The notes under the pieces were generated by a model. It saw nothing but the letters and a program-made list of their open reading frames with translations. It had not been told where the DNA came from and ran no database searches. A stretch of DNA of 64,000 nucleotides from Bedellia somnulentella (Eukaryota > Arthropoda > Insecta > Lepidoptera > Bedelliidae), in NCBI GenBank assembly GCA_963576735.1, contig OY755176.1:14307423-14371422 (forward strand), in the 5' to 3' direction. Both the position numbers and the translations under genes were made by a program. This document shows positions 9,934 through 22,402 of this stretch, one piece after another. Numbering within the stretch: the stretch's first letter is position 1; each line of letters starts with the position of its first letter.

Positions 9934-11811
9934 TTTCAACATTTTGGCTGTTGCAATGTCATAAATCTTCGAAACTTTACTTTTTTGTCCAAAAAGACAT
10001 TGAATATGAAATAGGTATTTGTTGACTGAATGTTTGCTGACATTTACTGTATAATATTTGAAAATATTAGTAAGTAATATTTTCAGTACTTTTATTCTTA
10101 TAACACGATACACTTATATATGTATGTATACTTTTTTGTATATATCCTGCCTTTGATTAGGGTCAAATATCGTTGGATTTAGAACAACGTTATTCAGAGT
10201 TTAATGCATTTTCACCAATAAAACATCCCTAGTCATTATATGTAATATTCGCAAGATTTGACCTAAACAACACATACGTAGTAAGTTGAGTGTATCGATG
10301 ACTATATCATTAAATCAAATATTCAAAAATGCATATTTTTCATTGACGTTCATTCAAATGTTACAGTACATAGCACATCTAATAATAAATCATTAAAAAA
10401 TAATTAGCAATAGAAAATGGTGCTGCCATTATTTAAGATATTTTATTTTTCCTATATCGATACGCTCTGGGAATTTTACATTCAGAAAAATATCTCTCCT
10501 TGCACATGGTTAAATAAAATACAGTAGCGCTCTCCTGAACTTTCAATACGCTATTCCGTTAAACAAGTAATTACGCTGCACATTTAACCCATTGAAATTC
10601 ACGAATAAATTACACCCTAAATTTGCGTTCGATGGAAATAATTGGGTCGCGGTTTATCGATATCGACAGCGAGGTAGTGAAGCCACGAACCCACGGAGGC
10701 ACGGAGGTTCCTAGTGCCAATATGCGCATATTATGGACTTTATCTTTGAAATTGGCGACGGTGACTGATGAGCGTCGACGTAATTCATTTATCTGCGATT
10801 AAGAGCCGGCCGCTCTGTTCTGTTGCGCTCCGTCAAACTCCACTTAGTAAATGATGGCCGACGATTTTGTAATAAACGGAATTACAGCTGCCATTCCATA
10901 ATTACTTATCTTGACTTGACACGGAATTGATGGACCTTGTATACTTTAGTCTAAATATATGTACAGAATCAAATATGTAAGTGCCACATTATTGCAGTTC
11001 ATATTTCATGTTCATTAAATGTGTTTTTAAAAGGAGTTGATATTGTTTTGGTAAAACTTTTTATAATATGGTTGATAATTTGAAATAGTATAATTTCATT
11101 AGCGATTAAGAGTTCATAAAGCCATCTTTTCCCTGATTTGATACGCTTTATTTGTATGAGAATTTAATTATTCGATTGATCGTTGGATACATTGATGAAA
11201 ATGGTTCTGGCCTAGAAATTAAAAGTTTTCAGTAGTAATAGAGTAGGTATACCTAGTCATGGTTACAAATACCATCTGTGTGTGTACATAGTATGTTAAA
11301 GTGGATATCTGAAATTGTGATTATTAAATGTGCGGTATAGTTATATATATTTTAAATCTAATCAGTACCTTGAAGGTATCACGTTTATTGGTGCATCAAA
11401 AGAAAATTACTCTCGAAGAACCCTCTATAGGTCATCATCATAAGCTCCGCAATAACTCCCAGAGCTGCCATCACGTACTTAAGGGATCACAAAACGCTCT
11501 TATTTATTCCACTCGTAAAATTGACGGACACGGAAAAACGATTTTAGGGGTGAAATTACTTGGAATTTTTTCTTTAATATAATTTTTTGCTTATATATAT
11601 TATTTAATTGCACAGTTCGTTAATTTATATATCTACAAGTATAATTAATAGTGACTTGCAGCGGCTTTTTTATTAAGGTCCTTGATAAGACGATTTGATA
11701 TTTCTGAGTGTTTATCTATATTTTATTAAACTAGCTTTTTGCCCGCGACTACGTCCGCGTGGAATACATTTCTGTTTTTTTTATATTTATATTCCCTCGG
11801 GCGTTGTAATG

Positions 11812-11975
11812 GATATAAAGAACATTACGGCTTTTTAAGTGATTATTGGGCGATGCAGTTTGAGATCCATTTGACTACCTTTTCCCCATTCAACTTTCAA
11901 AAGTGGGTAAAGAATCACTATCTCTGAAGCTGTGGTTACCCTTTCTTGGGATTTATAGCAGTTAGTATATACTCA
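11812..11975 (+). mobile_element. Family A fragment carried inside the Helitron
   Basis: Diverged family A sequence: GGGCGATGCAGTTTGAGATC, CAACTTTCAAAAGTGGGTAA and GGGATTTATAGCAGTTAGTA. The Helitron at 38190-39494 has the same segment at the equivalent place (39222-39390), so it was captured before these copies spread. Confidence 0.75.
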
Positions 11976-12026
11976 CGAATGATTGATAGACGAATTTCAT
12001 ATATTCCTTTTAGTAGTGGTTATATC

Positions 12027-12175
12027 CGGCTATTCCCAGTAGTTTTACTCGATAGTCTTACTAGTAGGAATATTGGAACTTTTTTTTCCCAATAGACTTA
12101 CTAGTAAGACTATTGGGAATAAAAATCCCATTAGTCCTACTGGTAAGACTATCCAGTAAGACTACTGGGAATAGC
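12027..12175. mobile_element. Foldback MITE, 10-bp target duplication
   Basis: Ends pair over about 21 bp (GCTATTCCCAGTAGTTTTACT against its complement with one mismatch). TGGTTATATC flanks both ends (12017-12026 and 12176-12185). The interior holds another near-palindrome (CCCAATAG...CTATTGGG). TSD length would fit Mutator-like elements, but the family is unassigned. Confidence 0.75.
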
Positions 12176-12760
12176 TGGTTATATCAGTCAATCGCATCAA
12201 GTTTTTCAGATATGTCTAAAATCTGTATACTATATTTCAATCCAGTTCCAAAAAACAACAGAGTTCCAAAAAACCTTTTTAATTTTTCATAAAAATCAAG
12301 ATACAAACTTTTTTTACCAAGTTTCTATATTCAAAAATGAGAATATCTTTAGTAAGTATGGATAGCAGTTTGTCGCTGCGGTGTCGGCCCGGTGCTGCCC
12401 CCTACACTGACCGTTGGTGATGTGTGAGAGATTGCAGCCAATCAGTCATAGATGACGGTACTAAATTAAAATTGAGATATGTGCTATTATTTACAAAATA
12501 TGCATTCTGAGGCTTATATAGAATTTATAGAACCGAATATTAATTTATGCGTAAGTATTATATAAGTTTGAAAATAGTTAAAAAAATAAAAGTTGTAAAC
12601 ATTTTCTCAGACCTACCAAATGAATACGCAAAATTCATACAATATACTTTCAATTATTTTTATTCATATATATTCGCATAGTTGAATGTGAAAAAGAAGG
12701 AATTGTGCTTCCTATTATTCTAAGCTAACACAAAATCAAAAATAAACGCAAAAAGATTGT

Positions 12761-12836
12761 GATCCCCGAGATTCGAACCTGGGTCTTCCGTTCGATTAGT
12801 ATTAACCAAACAGTATACCGCTACCCTATGAAGACG
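12761..12836 (-). repeat. tRNA-like module inside Helitron
   Basis: On the minus strand: GGGTAGCGGTATACTG resembles an A box and CAGGTTCGAATCTC a B box. GTCTTC at the start pairs with GAAGAC before the T-like arm. The cloverleaf is not canonical, so it is not called as a functional tRNA. Confidence 0.6.
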
Positions 12837-13300
12837 TTAGTGTTGACTTCAAGTTTTTGATAAGCTATTTATCTAGTATTCATACTATTGACAAACAATT
12901 AAATAGACATTTATTTTGATGAAAATGGATGAAACCTTTATTTTTTTCCAAAAATACTTTTAATGAAGAGTCTGATAAAATTGTTCGATGAAAAAATTTA
13001 TCGTTGTTATGGGGAGCCATGTAAAAGTTATGTTCTTTTGATGCTCCTGTGGGAACCGGGAATCCGGGAAAAATGATATCCTATATGTTGGCCAGTTGTA
13101 TAAGCTACATTCAGACCAAATTTCATCAAGAACCGTCTGATAGAATTAACGTGATGACCGGGCATACAGACAGAAAGACAAACAGACAGACATTTTTTTT
13201 AAAAAAAAAATTATCGAAAATTAAATGTATTCCACCGGTTTTTATTTTTTTTTCTTCAATGTACAGTTTTGACCTCGGTACAGTCTTATTATAGTACAGA

Positions 13301-13450
13301 TGAAAATAAGAAATAATACCTTATTAATAAAAAAAAATTAAATGGAAGATTGATGAATGTAGATGTGGATTAAGAGGCTTGCCCGGGCCAAATATGATTT
13401 TGTTTGGCATAAATAATCTCGTAAATTAGCGAAATTCAGGATGAGTATAA
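13301..13450. other. Spacer between Helitron and SINE B
   Basis: Short AT-rich spacer with an A-run; nothing recognised. Confidence 0.4.
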
Positions 13451-13790
13451 GCATAAACGTTCACGCCGAATATCCCCGAAGGGGTTGGCAGAGGTACTCA
13501 TACTTCTGAACATCACGTGACTTTGTCACCTGGTGTTCAGAGTACCCACGTTTTGCATGGACAGTGTACTCACGTGATAGGGGGCAGGCCTATCGCCGTT
13601 TTGTACGAATACACTGTCACATGACTAAGTACAACTCAGCCATGTGGGTTTCCTCACGATGTTTTCCCTCACCGTTAACAACCATGATAAATTAACCACA
13701 CATATGTCTTTAGAAAAGACAAATTGCTGTAGACCCGACCCGTTTGCACGATAACCGAGTGTTCTACCCACTGGGCTATCACGGTTGTTA
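13451..13790 (-). mobile_element. SINE family B, near full length
   Basis: Body from TTCACGCCGAATATCCCCG through CACGATGTTTTCCCTCACC. The head lies at the right end; its reverse complement has GATAGCCCAGTGGGTAGAAC. The B-box region is partly lost (ACCCGTTTGCACGATAACCG replaces the usual sequence). Confidence 0.88.
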
Positions 13791-15427
13791 GGATGAGTAT
13801 ATTTTAGTGATTTCAGTATAAAGAACTATTTGCTTATAAAGAAGTTCATCCAATCGTAAAAATATCTCATTTTATTTACAGTTCATGAAATGCTTATTTT
13901 GTTTGGGCAAAAATATAAAACGCTCAGCCCCAGAATTTCAAGATTGTTTTAGAACTTTTAGAACTTTAGGATTGTTTTAGAAAATGAGTCGCCTTCTTTT
14001 CATGTGCTGACATTTTATTCGGTTTCAGGTGAACTTATTTTTGTTAATATGATATTATATCCCCTAGATAGTTGCTGTGTAGAATACACTCAACCAACCA
14101 ACTACGTTTTAAATGTTTTATCCCTTGTAAAATTTAATAGCCAACAGATATGATAAGTGAACTACTTGCACACGTTGCCAGGTACATGGCTTTAAAAGCA
14201 AAAACTATTCTTGCTTAAATGGAATTCACGAAGTCAGCCACTTAGCCACAGAGGCAATGTTAAAATGATATTTCAAAGATATTTAATTTAAATTGAACTA
14301 GACTTGCATATTACAAAGTTTTCCCAGAACTGCAAGACAAAACTATTCCACAAGAGCATTTTTTCTGTTTTGAGGAATGAAACGCTGCCTGACCTGAGTA
14401 CTCGTTGCTGCCTTTGCATTTCAGAAACATCATGCTCATTTACCTGTGTTTGTTTCATAGTTAACTAACTTACCTTTGAGTTTGTGCTAGTCATTATTTC
14501 AGATGCTTAGACGTACATTTCTACTATGTAAATTGTTATGAAAAAACTGTTAAACGCTACTAAAAGCTACTGACACTTGGCAATATAAAAAAACCATACG
14601 AAATAATAATCATGTATTGCCTTTAGCTCGCTAACGCAAAAATATCCCGTAGTTAATTGGAATAAGCGACTTTTCATACTGAAAGAGATTTTTTATCAGC
14701 CTTTGTGGAATGAATGTAATAGAACAGAGCTTAAACAATATTGTTCCATTTCTAAATAAATATATTTCTTAATTTCATAATTCTCTAAAAACAATGTCTT
14801 AAGGCAGCCATATGATATAGATGTATTCTGACATACACAGGTATCACAGACAATAAATAAAGCGGATTGTATAAATAAATATTTTAGATTCTTAAGTGCA
14901 CTACACTCATTATATTCCCAGGTCTGCGGTACCAAAGAGAAACAAACAAAATTTCAGCAAAACTCTGTGTAATAAAAGGAGAAGTCTTATACATGTATAT
15001 AAATATAGTTGTGATTCGTCTTCACTCGAAGACAGACAAGAGAGTTTTCAAAACAAATAGTAATAACCCTCAGAAGTCTCAAAGTTTCGCGGAGGGTTTG
15101 GAGTCCTGACAAATATAACAACAAGCGACACAAACTTGGTTATTATTTGTTGGACATCCGTATCTCGTTATCTGTTACATTGCCGCCACAATTTGCTTAC
15201 CAGCTTTGTCTAACCGTAATAAGTTTTACATGAGCTTTTAATAAAGGTTATGTGTTGCATTTTAAAAGTTGTAGTCAGCAGTTTAACTCACAACTGATGA
15301 GCTTTTTTATCTCAACAACTGTTTGTACATTTGTGAATTTTGTACTTTAACTAGTTAATTTTATCTAACCACTACTACTAACTTTTCTCTTCTTACCTAT
15401 AACCATATATATCTTAACTAGTAGGGG
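13791..15427. other. Non-coding stretch
   Basis: No exon or repeat family was recognised. 13938-13978 has a short tandem (TTTAGAACTTT/GATTGTTTTAGAA). Confidence 0.45.
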
Positions 15428-15650
15428 TGGTAGAGTAACGTCACTTTACAATGTTGGTGAACTAGTGTCCAGAGTACGCACGTTTTTGCAAGAACAATCA
15501 ATTCGTGTGATAGGAGGCAGGCTTAATTTCTCACGATATGCTTCCCTTACTGTTAACAACCTTGATAAATGAACCATATTTACAAAATGAAAAATGCTCA
15601 GTCGTCTACACTAATGCCTACGCCCGACTCAGGATATGAACCCAACCCTC
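15428..15650 (-). mobile_element. SINE family B, strongly decayed
   Basis: Recognisable through GTCCAGAGTACGCACGTTTT, TGTGATAGGAGGCAGGC, CTCACGATATGCTTCCCTTA and CGCCCGACTCAGGATATGAA, in family order. It has many substitutions and deletions. Confidence 0.7.
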
Positions 15651-16030
15651 TCAGCAACGAAGGCAGATTAGAAAAAAAATAACTACTCACTTAAATAAGC
15701 TGCTATTATGGAATCTATTTTTGTATTTTTGTTTAGCAATCTTTTATAAATATATAGCTTATATACCGTATATACCCCAACATTGTTGACAAACAAAATC
15801 AAACTAGATTGAAGCCTGTAACTATTGCCAGATAAACTGTGACTAGATGTAAAATACTACAACATTGGATTTACAGTCATTGGTTAACAAGAGAATAAAC
15901 AGCAGTATGCAGTGCAAACACGTGCAAAAGCGGAAAAGGATTTCGGTAGGTATCGTTTTATGTGTTAGCGTCTCTATCTGTGAAATGAACGGCATGTGTT
16001 TACGTCGCTCGTAAGTAAGAAGAACGAGCG

Positions 16031-16217
16031 TATATAAATCAGGGCTGTTCATTCCTCACGTCTTTCTGAAAAGATGTCACCCTATCCACGAACTTCAATT
16101 TGCTGGCTTCGTCGTCGCAAAGAAAATAATAATGGAGAGAGGATAGGACATCTTCGCTTCGCGGCAAATCGAACAGAAAATAAACCCATATGTGTGAAAT
16201 TGGACGACTTGATATAA
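16031..16217 (+). CDS. Candidate 47-codon ORF behind a TATA box (doubtful)
   Basis: TATATAAA at 16031-16038 is followed 35 bp later by AAG-ATG (ATG 16074-16076) and a 47-codon frame ending TAA at 16217. The peptide starts MSPYPRTSICWLRRRKENNN and is arginine-rich. I recognise no family. AAGATGTC...CTATCC and its complement bracket the first half, so the region may be a decayed foldback instead. Low confidence as a gene. Confidence 0.15.
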
Positions 16218-16517
16218 CAACGAAATATTGCCAAGTGCTACACGAATTGATTAACTTTGGTTATTTGTGTGTTGAAGGAATACCATTATTTGATTCTGGT
16301 TTTAGAAACGCAGGAAAATTTTGTAATAAAGCAGATTGAATTATGGCGACGTATTGGAATTAATAACAATACAGTTGAAGATTTGTAATTTTAACCAAAA
16401 CAGGAATTCTATTGAAATGTATTTTTATTGGTTTATGAATATTTATAATATACTTTATATTTATTATATATCTTCAATCAATTCTATGTGAAGAATATTC
16501 AACTAGGAAAGTTCAAC

Positions 16518-16855
16518 GACGTGATAGCTCAGTGGGTAGAACCCCGCTGATCGTGCAGACTAGTGTTCAAATCCCGCGTCGGGCCTACACCAATTTATCT
16601 TTTCTAAAGACATATGTGTGGTTAATTTATCATGGTTGTTAACGGTGAGGGAAAAAACCATGTGAAAACTCACATGGCTAAGTTGTACTTAATCATGTTA
16701 TCACTATCGTGTATTCGTACAAAACAGCGATAGGCCTGCCCTCTATCACGTGAGTACACTGTCCAAGCAAAACGTGGGACAATGTCACGTGATGTTCAGA
16801 AGTATTAGTACCTATGCCAACCCCTTCTGCGATATTCGGTGCAAACATTTGAGTT
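16518..16855 (+). mobile_element. SINE family B, reference full-length copy
   Basis: Best copy for the head: GATAGCTCAGTGGGTAGAAC (A box) and GTGTTCAAATCCCGC (B box) within about 70 bp. GACG at the start pairs with CGTC after the B box, as in an acceptor stem, so the head is tRNA-derived. The body follows to CCAACCCCTTCTGCGATATT at the end. Confidence 0.9.
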
Positions 16856-16916
16856 GACTTAAAAACTCAATTTAAAAAAGAAGTATTTAAATGTAATCTC
16901 GAGCATATCACATTTA

Positions 16917-16995
16917 CGTACATATACTCACGCCATTAGTTCCGGCCGGGGTAGGCAGAAATCCTCGATTCCCACTTTGTACAATTCTCGCATAC
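16917..16995 (-). mobile_element. LINE family C 3' end fragment
   Basis: The reverse complement ends GTCTGCC-like, CCCCGGCCGGAACTAATGGC, then GTGAGTATATG. It is the same terminus as 23703-24060 and 62003-62240. Confidence 0.6.
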
Positions 16996-17639
16996 CAAAA
17001 ATATGAAAATCTCTATGGTTATGGTTTAACGCTTTATTTTCTACACTAATTTATGGTTACCAATAAAACACTTTTTATGTACCTCGTACTGCTGTCAGTA
17101 AGTACTTGAATGTGTTTCCACTAATGAACGAACAATTCATTCAAGTGGATGGATTACACGAGGGCAATTTGTAACACAGCTAATCTAAGATATCTCTGTC
17201 ACGGAGTAGGCTTTCAATCAGTAGATCGCAGAACATACAATAATCGTACTGATTAGCGCGCGCCGTGTTACATTACACCAACTAATTCTATGTTGGAGGC
17301 GTGTTCTGCTTGTAACTATTATCTGAATCTACTCTGCCGATGTCACGTTCCAAATTCATTACCTACATGCTTGGTACAGATAATTTGATTATTCCAATAT
17401 TATTATTTAAATCTGATTAAGTATGTAGATATTTTGGTCGTTGAAACTTGTGACGTGCTCATTTACATAATTGATAACTCGTTTTATTTCTGTCGCATGC
17501 ATCAAATTGTTTAAATACTACACTATTTGTTTTTGCATCTTAAATTCACCTCAACATGATTCAAATAAGCTTATCCCAAAAAGATACCACGAAGCATGCC
17601 TTTATAACCTTAATTCCTGAGACGTTCCAACATCTGTGT
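16996..17639. other. Non-coding stretch
   Basis: Nothing recognised apart from AT-rich unique-looking DNA. Confidence 0.4.
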
Positions 17640-17896
17640 TTTTACATACATTCATACATACATATACTCACGGCTATAAATCCCTAGAAGGGGTAGCCAG
17701 AGCTAAGGAACTAGAAGTTTCTCAGCCACTTTTGGAAAGTTGAGTGGGGAAAAGATGGCAAAATAAAGGTTATAGGTGATGGGTCTCCAATCGCATCGCC
17801 CAAAATCCCTTAAAATCCCCAATACCGTTAGTCGCCTCTTACGTACACCCACCGGAAGAAATGGGGTAGTGTTATTCGAAGCCGACACTACACAGC
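17640..17896 (-). mobile_element. SINE-like family A, full length
   Basis: Minus-strand copy from the (CATA)n tail and CACGGCTATAAATCCC at the left to GAAGCCGACACTACACAG at the right. All internal landmarks are present. Confidence 0.88.
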
Positions 17897-18049
17897 AAAT
17901 ATATACTATCTGTTTTTTTAAGACATTTATTAAGGTAGATAAAAATGAGGAAAATAATGAAAATAAAAATAAAAAAAATATATCACATAATGTAAAGTGG
18001 TAAAATGCTTGTCTTCTATCACAATGGTGTACTACCCGATTAATATTAG

Positions 18050-18660
18050 AATCCTCTCCGTAGATTCGAAACTTTACCCGGCACCCTTCGGACGCTACCG
18101 GCAGGCAGTTCCAAACCTATTATTATTTAGCTTTTATATATTGTTAACAACCGTGGCGCTTGTTGGAGTAAATCTCGGTGTCATCTATCATCACAGAGTG
18201 TCATGGTCGTCATTTCGGCCTCTCTATGTGACCCGCCTCACAATTCGTCGCGATCCTTTTTGAGGGCTGCTTTTTTGGTGCATTGGTACAAGGGGTCATC
18301 CAGCGCTACCTTGATATAGTCCGTCCATCTTATTGGTGATCTAACAAGCATTCGGGTGAACTTTACTCTGCCCTGTACCACCAGTCGCTCGAAAGACATG
18401 CGGCCGCGTCGAGATATGGCATAATAGTTCTGAATCCCGCATGTACCTCTCGGCCTCTTCTGTAGCTATCGTTTTACGAATGGTGTAATTAAGAATCATG
18501 TACGGCAGTATATTAGTACAAAACCCTTTCTACCTGAAGTCACTATCCAGACATCCAAAATAATCCGTAGATGTGTTTGCAAGAACTATTCTCTCTAATA
18601 ACATCTTGCCTTCGGAACATACCGGGCGGGTGTGGGCAACAAGTTATATCAATGTAATTT
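18050..18660 (-). pseudogene. Decayed LINE ORF2 C-terminal fragment
   Basis: A minus-strand frame reads RSPIRWTDYIKVALDDPLYQ, then CTKKAALKKDRDEL and a stop. This is typical of the C-terminal tail of insect non-LTR ORF2 proteins (RSPxRWxDxI, followed by a basic xRDxW-like segment). Frames before it are broken. No 3' tail or target duplication was recognised. The clade is not assigned. Confidence 0.6.
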
Positions 18661-18960
18661 TCTAAGAAAAACTGTAGTCGGATCATGTTTTTACGTTTTA
18701 TTAAATATTTCCAAGTGTGCATTGATGTTAAAACGTATTTGTTTTCGATGAAAAAGCAATATTCCTTTGTATTCGTTGTTTTTTAATTGGACTATATGTT
18801 GACTATTTTGTGACCAAATTGTTCATCAACATAGCAGCCAATTAAAAATGTCATGCATATAAGTGTTATGCCGACGGCAAAATACGTACACAAATTTCGT
18901 TTTTTAGGAAAATTAAATAGAAGTTACGTCACAGGTGCTCCAGATTTTACGCATTCAATC

Positions 18961-19070
18961 ACAATGGACGTACTGCGTCTAGTCCGCTCCAATTAACCGG
19001 ACATCAGACACGGACATGCGACACACCCGGCCCGGCACCCGGCACCCGGCACCCGGCGATAACAAGAAAA
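18961..19070. repeat. GC-rich short tandem (CCGGCAC)n
   Basis: CCCGGCCCGGCACCCGGCAC continues for a few units at about 19027-19060 in an otherwise AT-rich region. Nothing else in 18661-19314 was recognised. Confidence 0.6.
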
Positions 19071-19314
19071 CATTGGATTCCCGGCTCCCGGATGTTCGTC
19101 GCGCAACTTGTTTTTCCGTTCCACAATAATGTCACATCGTCATACTTGCTTCCTTGTGTAGATAATATATGCTATTTAGATATTTTAATTACAGTCTTCA
19201 TGGGAATAAATTTCTTCATTAAGCAGTATACGGACTTAATTAAATAAATATAAAATAATGAACTTCGCTTTGAATTGTTTTTTGTTTGCTGAGTAGTATC
19301 AACTTAAAGCACCA

Positions 19315-19480
19315 TAACCTCATTTCTTCCCGTGAATGATTCTCGTACGAGGCTATGCAGGAATATAGGTCTTTTTACGTGATAGTTTGGCGATGAGACT
19401 AGTAACCACACAACATTCAAAAGTGGGTAAGGAATTGTACATTCCGAAACCATGGTTTTTAGATATAGCTATAGAAGGTT
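19315..19480 (+). mobile_element. SINE-like family A, very decayed
   Basis: Recognisable at CCTCATTTCTTCCCGTG, TGGCGATGAGACTAGTAACC and TTCAAAAGTGGGTAAGGAAT, in family order. Confidence 0.55.
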
Positions 19481-20394
19481 TGCTATTTTTTAATAAAAAC
19501 CCGACAATAGAACTGGTTCATACGCTCTCACAGAATAAAACGAGCCAACTGTATATTCCAATGTTTACTGCGCTGTAATATTTGGCAATAAAGAAGAATT
19601 TAAACAGTTGCAGGTAACAAAGGCAGGATTTGAAACCGCGGGCTTCCGCCATTCAGTCAACTTTAGTTTGGAAATGAAAACTGGAGTTTGCGAGTCTGTA
19701 GCATTTATTGAGCGGAAAGCCTGGGATTGGCCGCACGTAGACACCGCTCAAACTTTATTCTGACAGAACTCAGCTTCACTCCGACCGTAACAAGAGTTAC
19801 CTAACAAATGGCTGTAACGATCCTTAATTACTATAATCGCTTTAACATAGCTATATCTCGTGTTCAGCTGATGGTTTGGGACTGATTGTTTTGTGGAACC
19901 ACTGCTATTGTGATCTTTTTTTAAATCGCAATTTACATATAGAGTTTGTTTTGTAGTGAAACAATATCCTAGACAAGTTATAGTGACCAATATAGGATGT
20001 AATTAGACTGTAATTGATATTTGTATTTCTGTTATTTTAATTAGACCCCATGTGGGGTCATTTTAGTTAGGCCTATTTTTTGCCTAACGTATTAATGTAA
20101 GTGTAAACTAATAACTTAGAATATTATATCATATCACTTAATGTGTTCAAAGATCTGGTGAAACAACACTATCTCACTGAAGCGCTGTAATACTGTTGCT
20201 TTTTAAATTATATGTATTAATTATATTTCTAAAACGTATGTGTATTTTATTTAGGTATTTGTATTGCTTGTATATATAAAAGTATGTGTGTTCATATTTG
20301 TTAAATATGTATATTATTTTGTATAATTAATATTTATGTTATTAATTATTATTTCAATTAAATTAGTTAGTTTTAAAGTAAGTTTGTTTTGTGC
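19481..20394. other. Non-coding stretch with a paired dyad
   Basis: 20045-20090 has two small dyads (GACCCCATGTGGGGTC; TTAGGC...GCCTAA). Nothing else was recognised. Confidence 0.4.
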
Positions 20395-20570
20395 ATCTAC
20401 CCAGATAACTAATTTACCGATCTCACCTTCCAAAGGTTGTCTGGAAGAGATCGCTTTTAGCGATAAGACCGCCAATTGTACTTCACTTTAAACTGTATGA
20501 TAATTTCTTTTGTAAATTTGTGTTTGATGTGCAATAAAGAGTTATTCTATTCTATTCTATATTTCAATTA
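20395..20570 (+). mobile_element. LINE 3' end fragment with (TTCTA)n tail
   Basis: AAGGTTGTCTGGAAGAGATC, GCTTTTAGCGATAAGACCGC and GTGCAATAAAGAGTTATTCT, then TTCTA repeats. This is a 3' terminus I recognise as widespread in insect non-LTR elements. No coding part is attached, so it is a dead-on-arrival insertion. 20571-21084 holds nothing else recognised. Confidence 0.65.
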
Positions 20571-21084
20571 CCATCCATCTCTTTTACTATTATAAGTAAG
20601 TATTGTAAGAAGAATAGTGTAAATTATGTGGTAAGTGACTGTAAAGAATAAAGAATTTAGTTTTTACTAAAAACAGGCTTACTCCAATTATTAAGCTCAC
20701 AGGATATAGCTGGTTTTTTATAATCGACTATTATTATTATTAAGATATGTATTATTAATATGATTAATTAAGATTGAATCTGTCGCTAAAAAGATAAACC
20801 TTTGGGTTTATGCATTATGCTTTTATGAGCAAGATGTACTTGTATGAATGAAAAATATGCCGAATACATTCCAGACATTTCCTTTTGGTTTAAATACCTT
20901 GCGAAAGCACAGTAGAATAAATATTAGTTCAATTTCAGACGTTCACGTTCTTAAAGGTTTCATTTATTATAACTTTAACAAATATATAATTTTGATGGAA
21001 TTTACTGGCATTGCAATTTTGTTCCAATAAAAGAAAATAAATATTTCTATGTCATATACAACATAACATAAGATAACATAACAT

Positions 21085-21232
21085 AAACGTTCACGCCGTT
21101 TATCCCCGAAGAGGTTGGCAGAGGTTCCGATACTTCTGAACTCACATGGCAGCGCCATCTAGTGTCCAGAGAAGGTACCCACGTTTTGCTTAGACAGTGT
21201 GCTCACGTGATAGGGGGCAGGCCTATCGCCGT
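21085..21232 (-). mobile_element. SINE family B, truncated
   Basis: Matches family B from TTCACGCCGTTTATCCCCG to GGCAGGCCTATCGCCGT, lacking the head half. An ACATAACATA run precedes it, as at 2262 and 60192. Confidence 0.85.
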
Positions 21233-21904
21233 CATATACAAATAAAATTATTGAGGATTTTCGTTTGTAAATTTTCCTTGCACTGCTGTTTAGTTAGCCC
21301 AATGAATAAAAACAATTGTTATAACAAAAAAGCACTTTAACCCTTAGCCATTTACGCCACTTATAGGTTTTAATGGGGAGTGTTAATCTAAACCCGCGAA
21401 CAAGGAATAGCTTACACTAAACGACACAAAACGCTAGACCGAGACTGTTAATTGCCACTTCAACAAAATAAATACAAAAAAGCTCTGATTTATTGAACAA
21501 GAGTGTTGAAATTGCCTGTCCATCGATTGATTCGTGAAGTAGGTGCTCCAAAACAGAAATTAACCAAATATGAGGTGGGTGAAGCTCGCCTGTCGAGAGA
21601 GCTATCGAACGGCCGAAGCGCGTCCGACTGACTATTAATTACGGAGCCGTCTAATTAGCTGCCTTCCATTCGCAGCTAAACTCATATGGCTGGTTAATTT
21701 GACGATCATTAATTACTTTATCAACTACTCTCGTCCTGATTTACGTTCTACCGGACAGCTCGAATTTTTCAGAGTTTGATGTAAATTTTACCACAGATTT
21801 TGTTTTCGCAAGAGTTTTGTTAACTCGAACAATTAATTACATCTGCCTAATTGCTTAGTAAAATTTTGAGAAGGAATTCTTCAGTACTATTTTATGATTA
21901 AGCT
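21233..21904. other. Non-coding stretch
   Basis: 21600-21740 is rich in TAATTA/ATTA motifs and moderately GC-rich. It could be a regulatory block, but nothing firm can be said. Confidence 0.35.
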
Positions 21905-22195
21905 TGAGTCGGGCCTACACCAATGTGGCTTTTCTAAAGTCATGTGAGTGGTTTATTTATAAAGGTGGTTAAGGGTTAGGGAAAGAATGTGAAGAATCAC
22001 ACAAGGTCGAGTTTTACTTAGTCATATGACAGTGTATTCAAATAAATTGGCAATGGGCCTGCCCCGTATCATGTACGCATGTGAAACTGTTCAAGTAAAA
22101 CGTGAGTACTATGAGCACCAGGTAACAAAAATGTCAGGTGATGATCAGTACTTCTGCCAACCCTTCGGGGATATACAGCGTGAACTTTCAGTTGA
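21905..22195 (+). mobile_element. SINE family B, decayed, headless
   Basis: Begins at GAGTCGGGCCTACACCAATG and runs through TAGTCATATGACAGTGTATT to CCAACCCTTCGGGGATATAC. The tRNA-like head is missing. The 117-codon ORF over it is not a gene. Confidence 0.78.
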
Positions 22196-22402
22196 GAATT
22201 TTAAGTTAGTCCAAAATTGTTGCCATGGTGAGACTATTGAACACTGCAATGGCAATAACGCTCCGGGAATGACGGATAGACAGTTTGACGGAAACCAGCG
22301 TGCCACTACTACGTCCAAAGACGCCACTGAAACGACAATTACATCCAGCCACTTTTCGACGATAGGGTTGCCTATTTAAGTATCGTAAAGATGCTATGTG
22401 CT

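Larger units (their letters stand above)
8171..11730. other. Long non-coding stretch with one local repeat pair
   Basis: Apart from the repeat pair at 9415-9512/9849-9933, no exon or family was recognised. 8393-8433 has a small AT hairpin (ATTAAAATAAAAC/GTTTTATTTTAAT). 10640-10920 is more GC-rich and unlike the repeats; it might be a conserved non-coding block, but no comparison was possible. Confidence 0.5.
11731..13300 (-). mobile_element. Non-autonomous Helitron (type 2) with nested MITE
   Basis: On the minus strand it runs from 5' TCTGTACTATAATAAGACTG (13300) to 3' GCGGGCAAAAAGCTAG (11731), preceded by a GC-rich dyad (CGCGG...CCGCG type). The flanks are A at the 5' end and T at the 3' end, the Helitron A^T target, with no target duplication. 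It is homologous to the copy at 38190-39494 and carries the same tRNA-like module and the same embedded family A segment. There is no Rep/helicase coding, so it depends on an autonomous partner. A 149-bp MITE makes it longer than its sibling. Confidence 0.85.

Noticed and set aside
16518..16590. tRNA gene candidates at SINE heads (also 7944, 26181, 63482)
   Set aside because: A/B boxes are present but the sequences are part of repeated SINEs without a full cloverleaf.
22026..22379. 117-codon plus-strand ORF
   Set aside because: It spans a decayed family B SINE and its flank.
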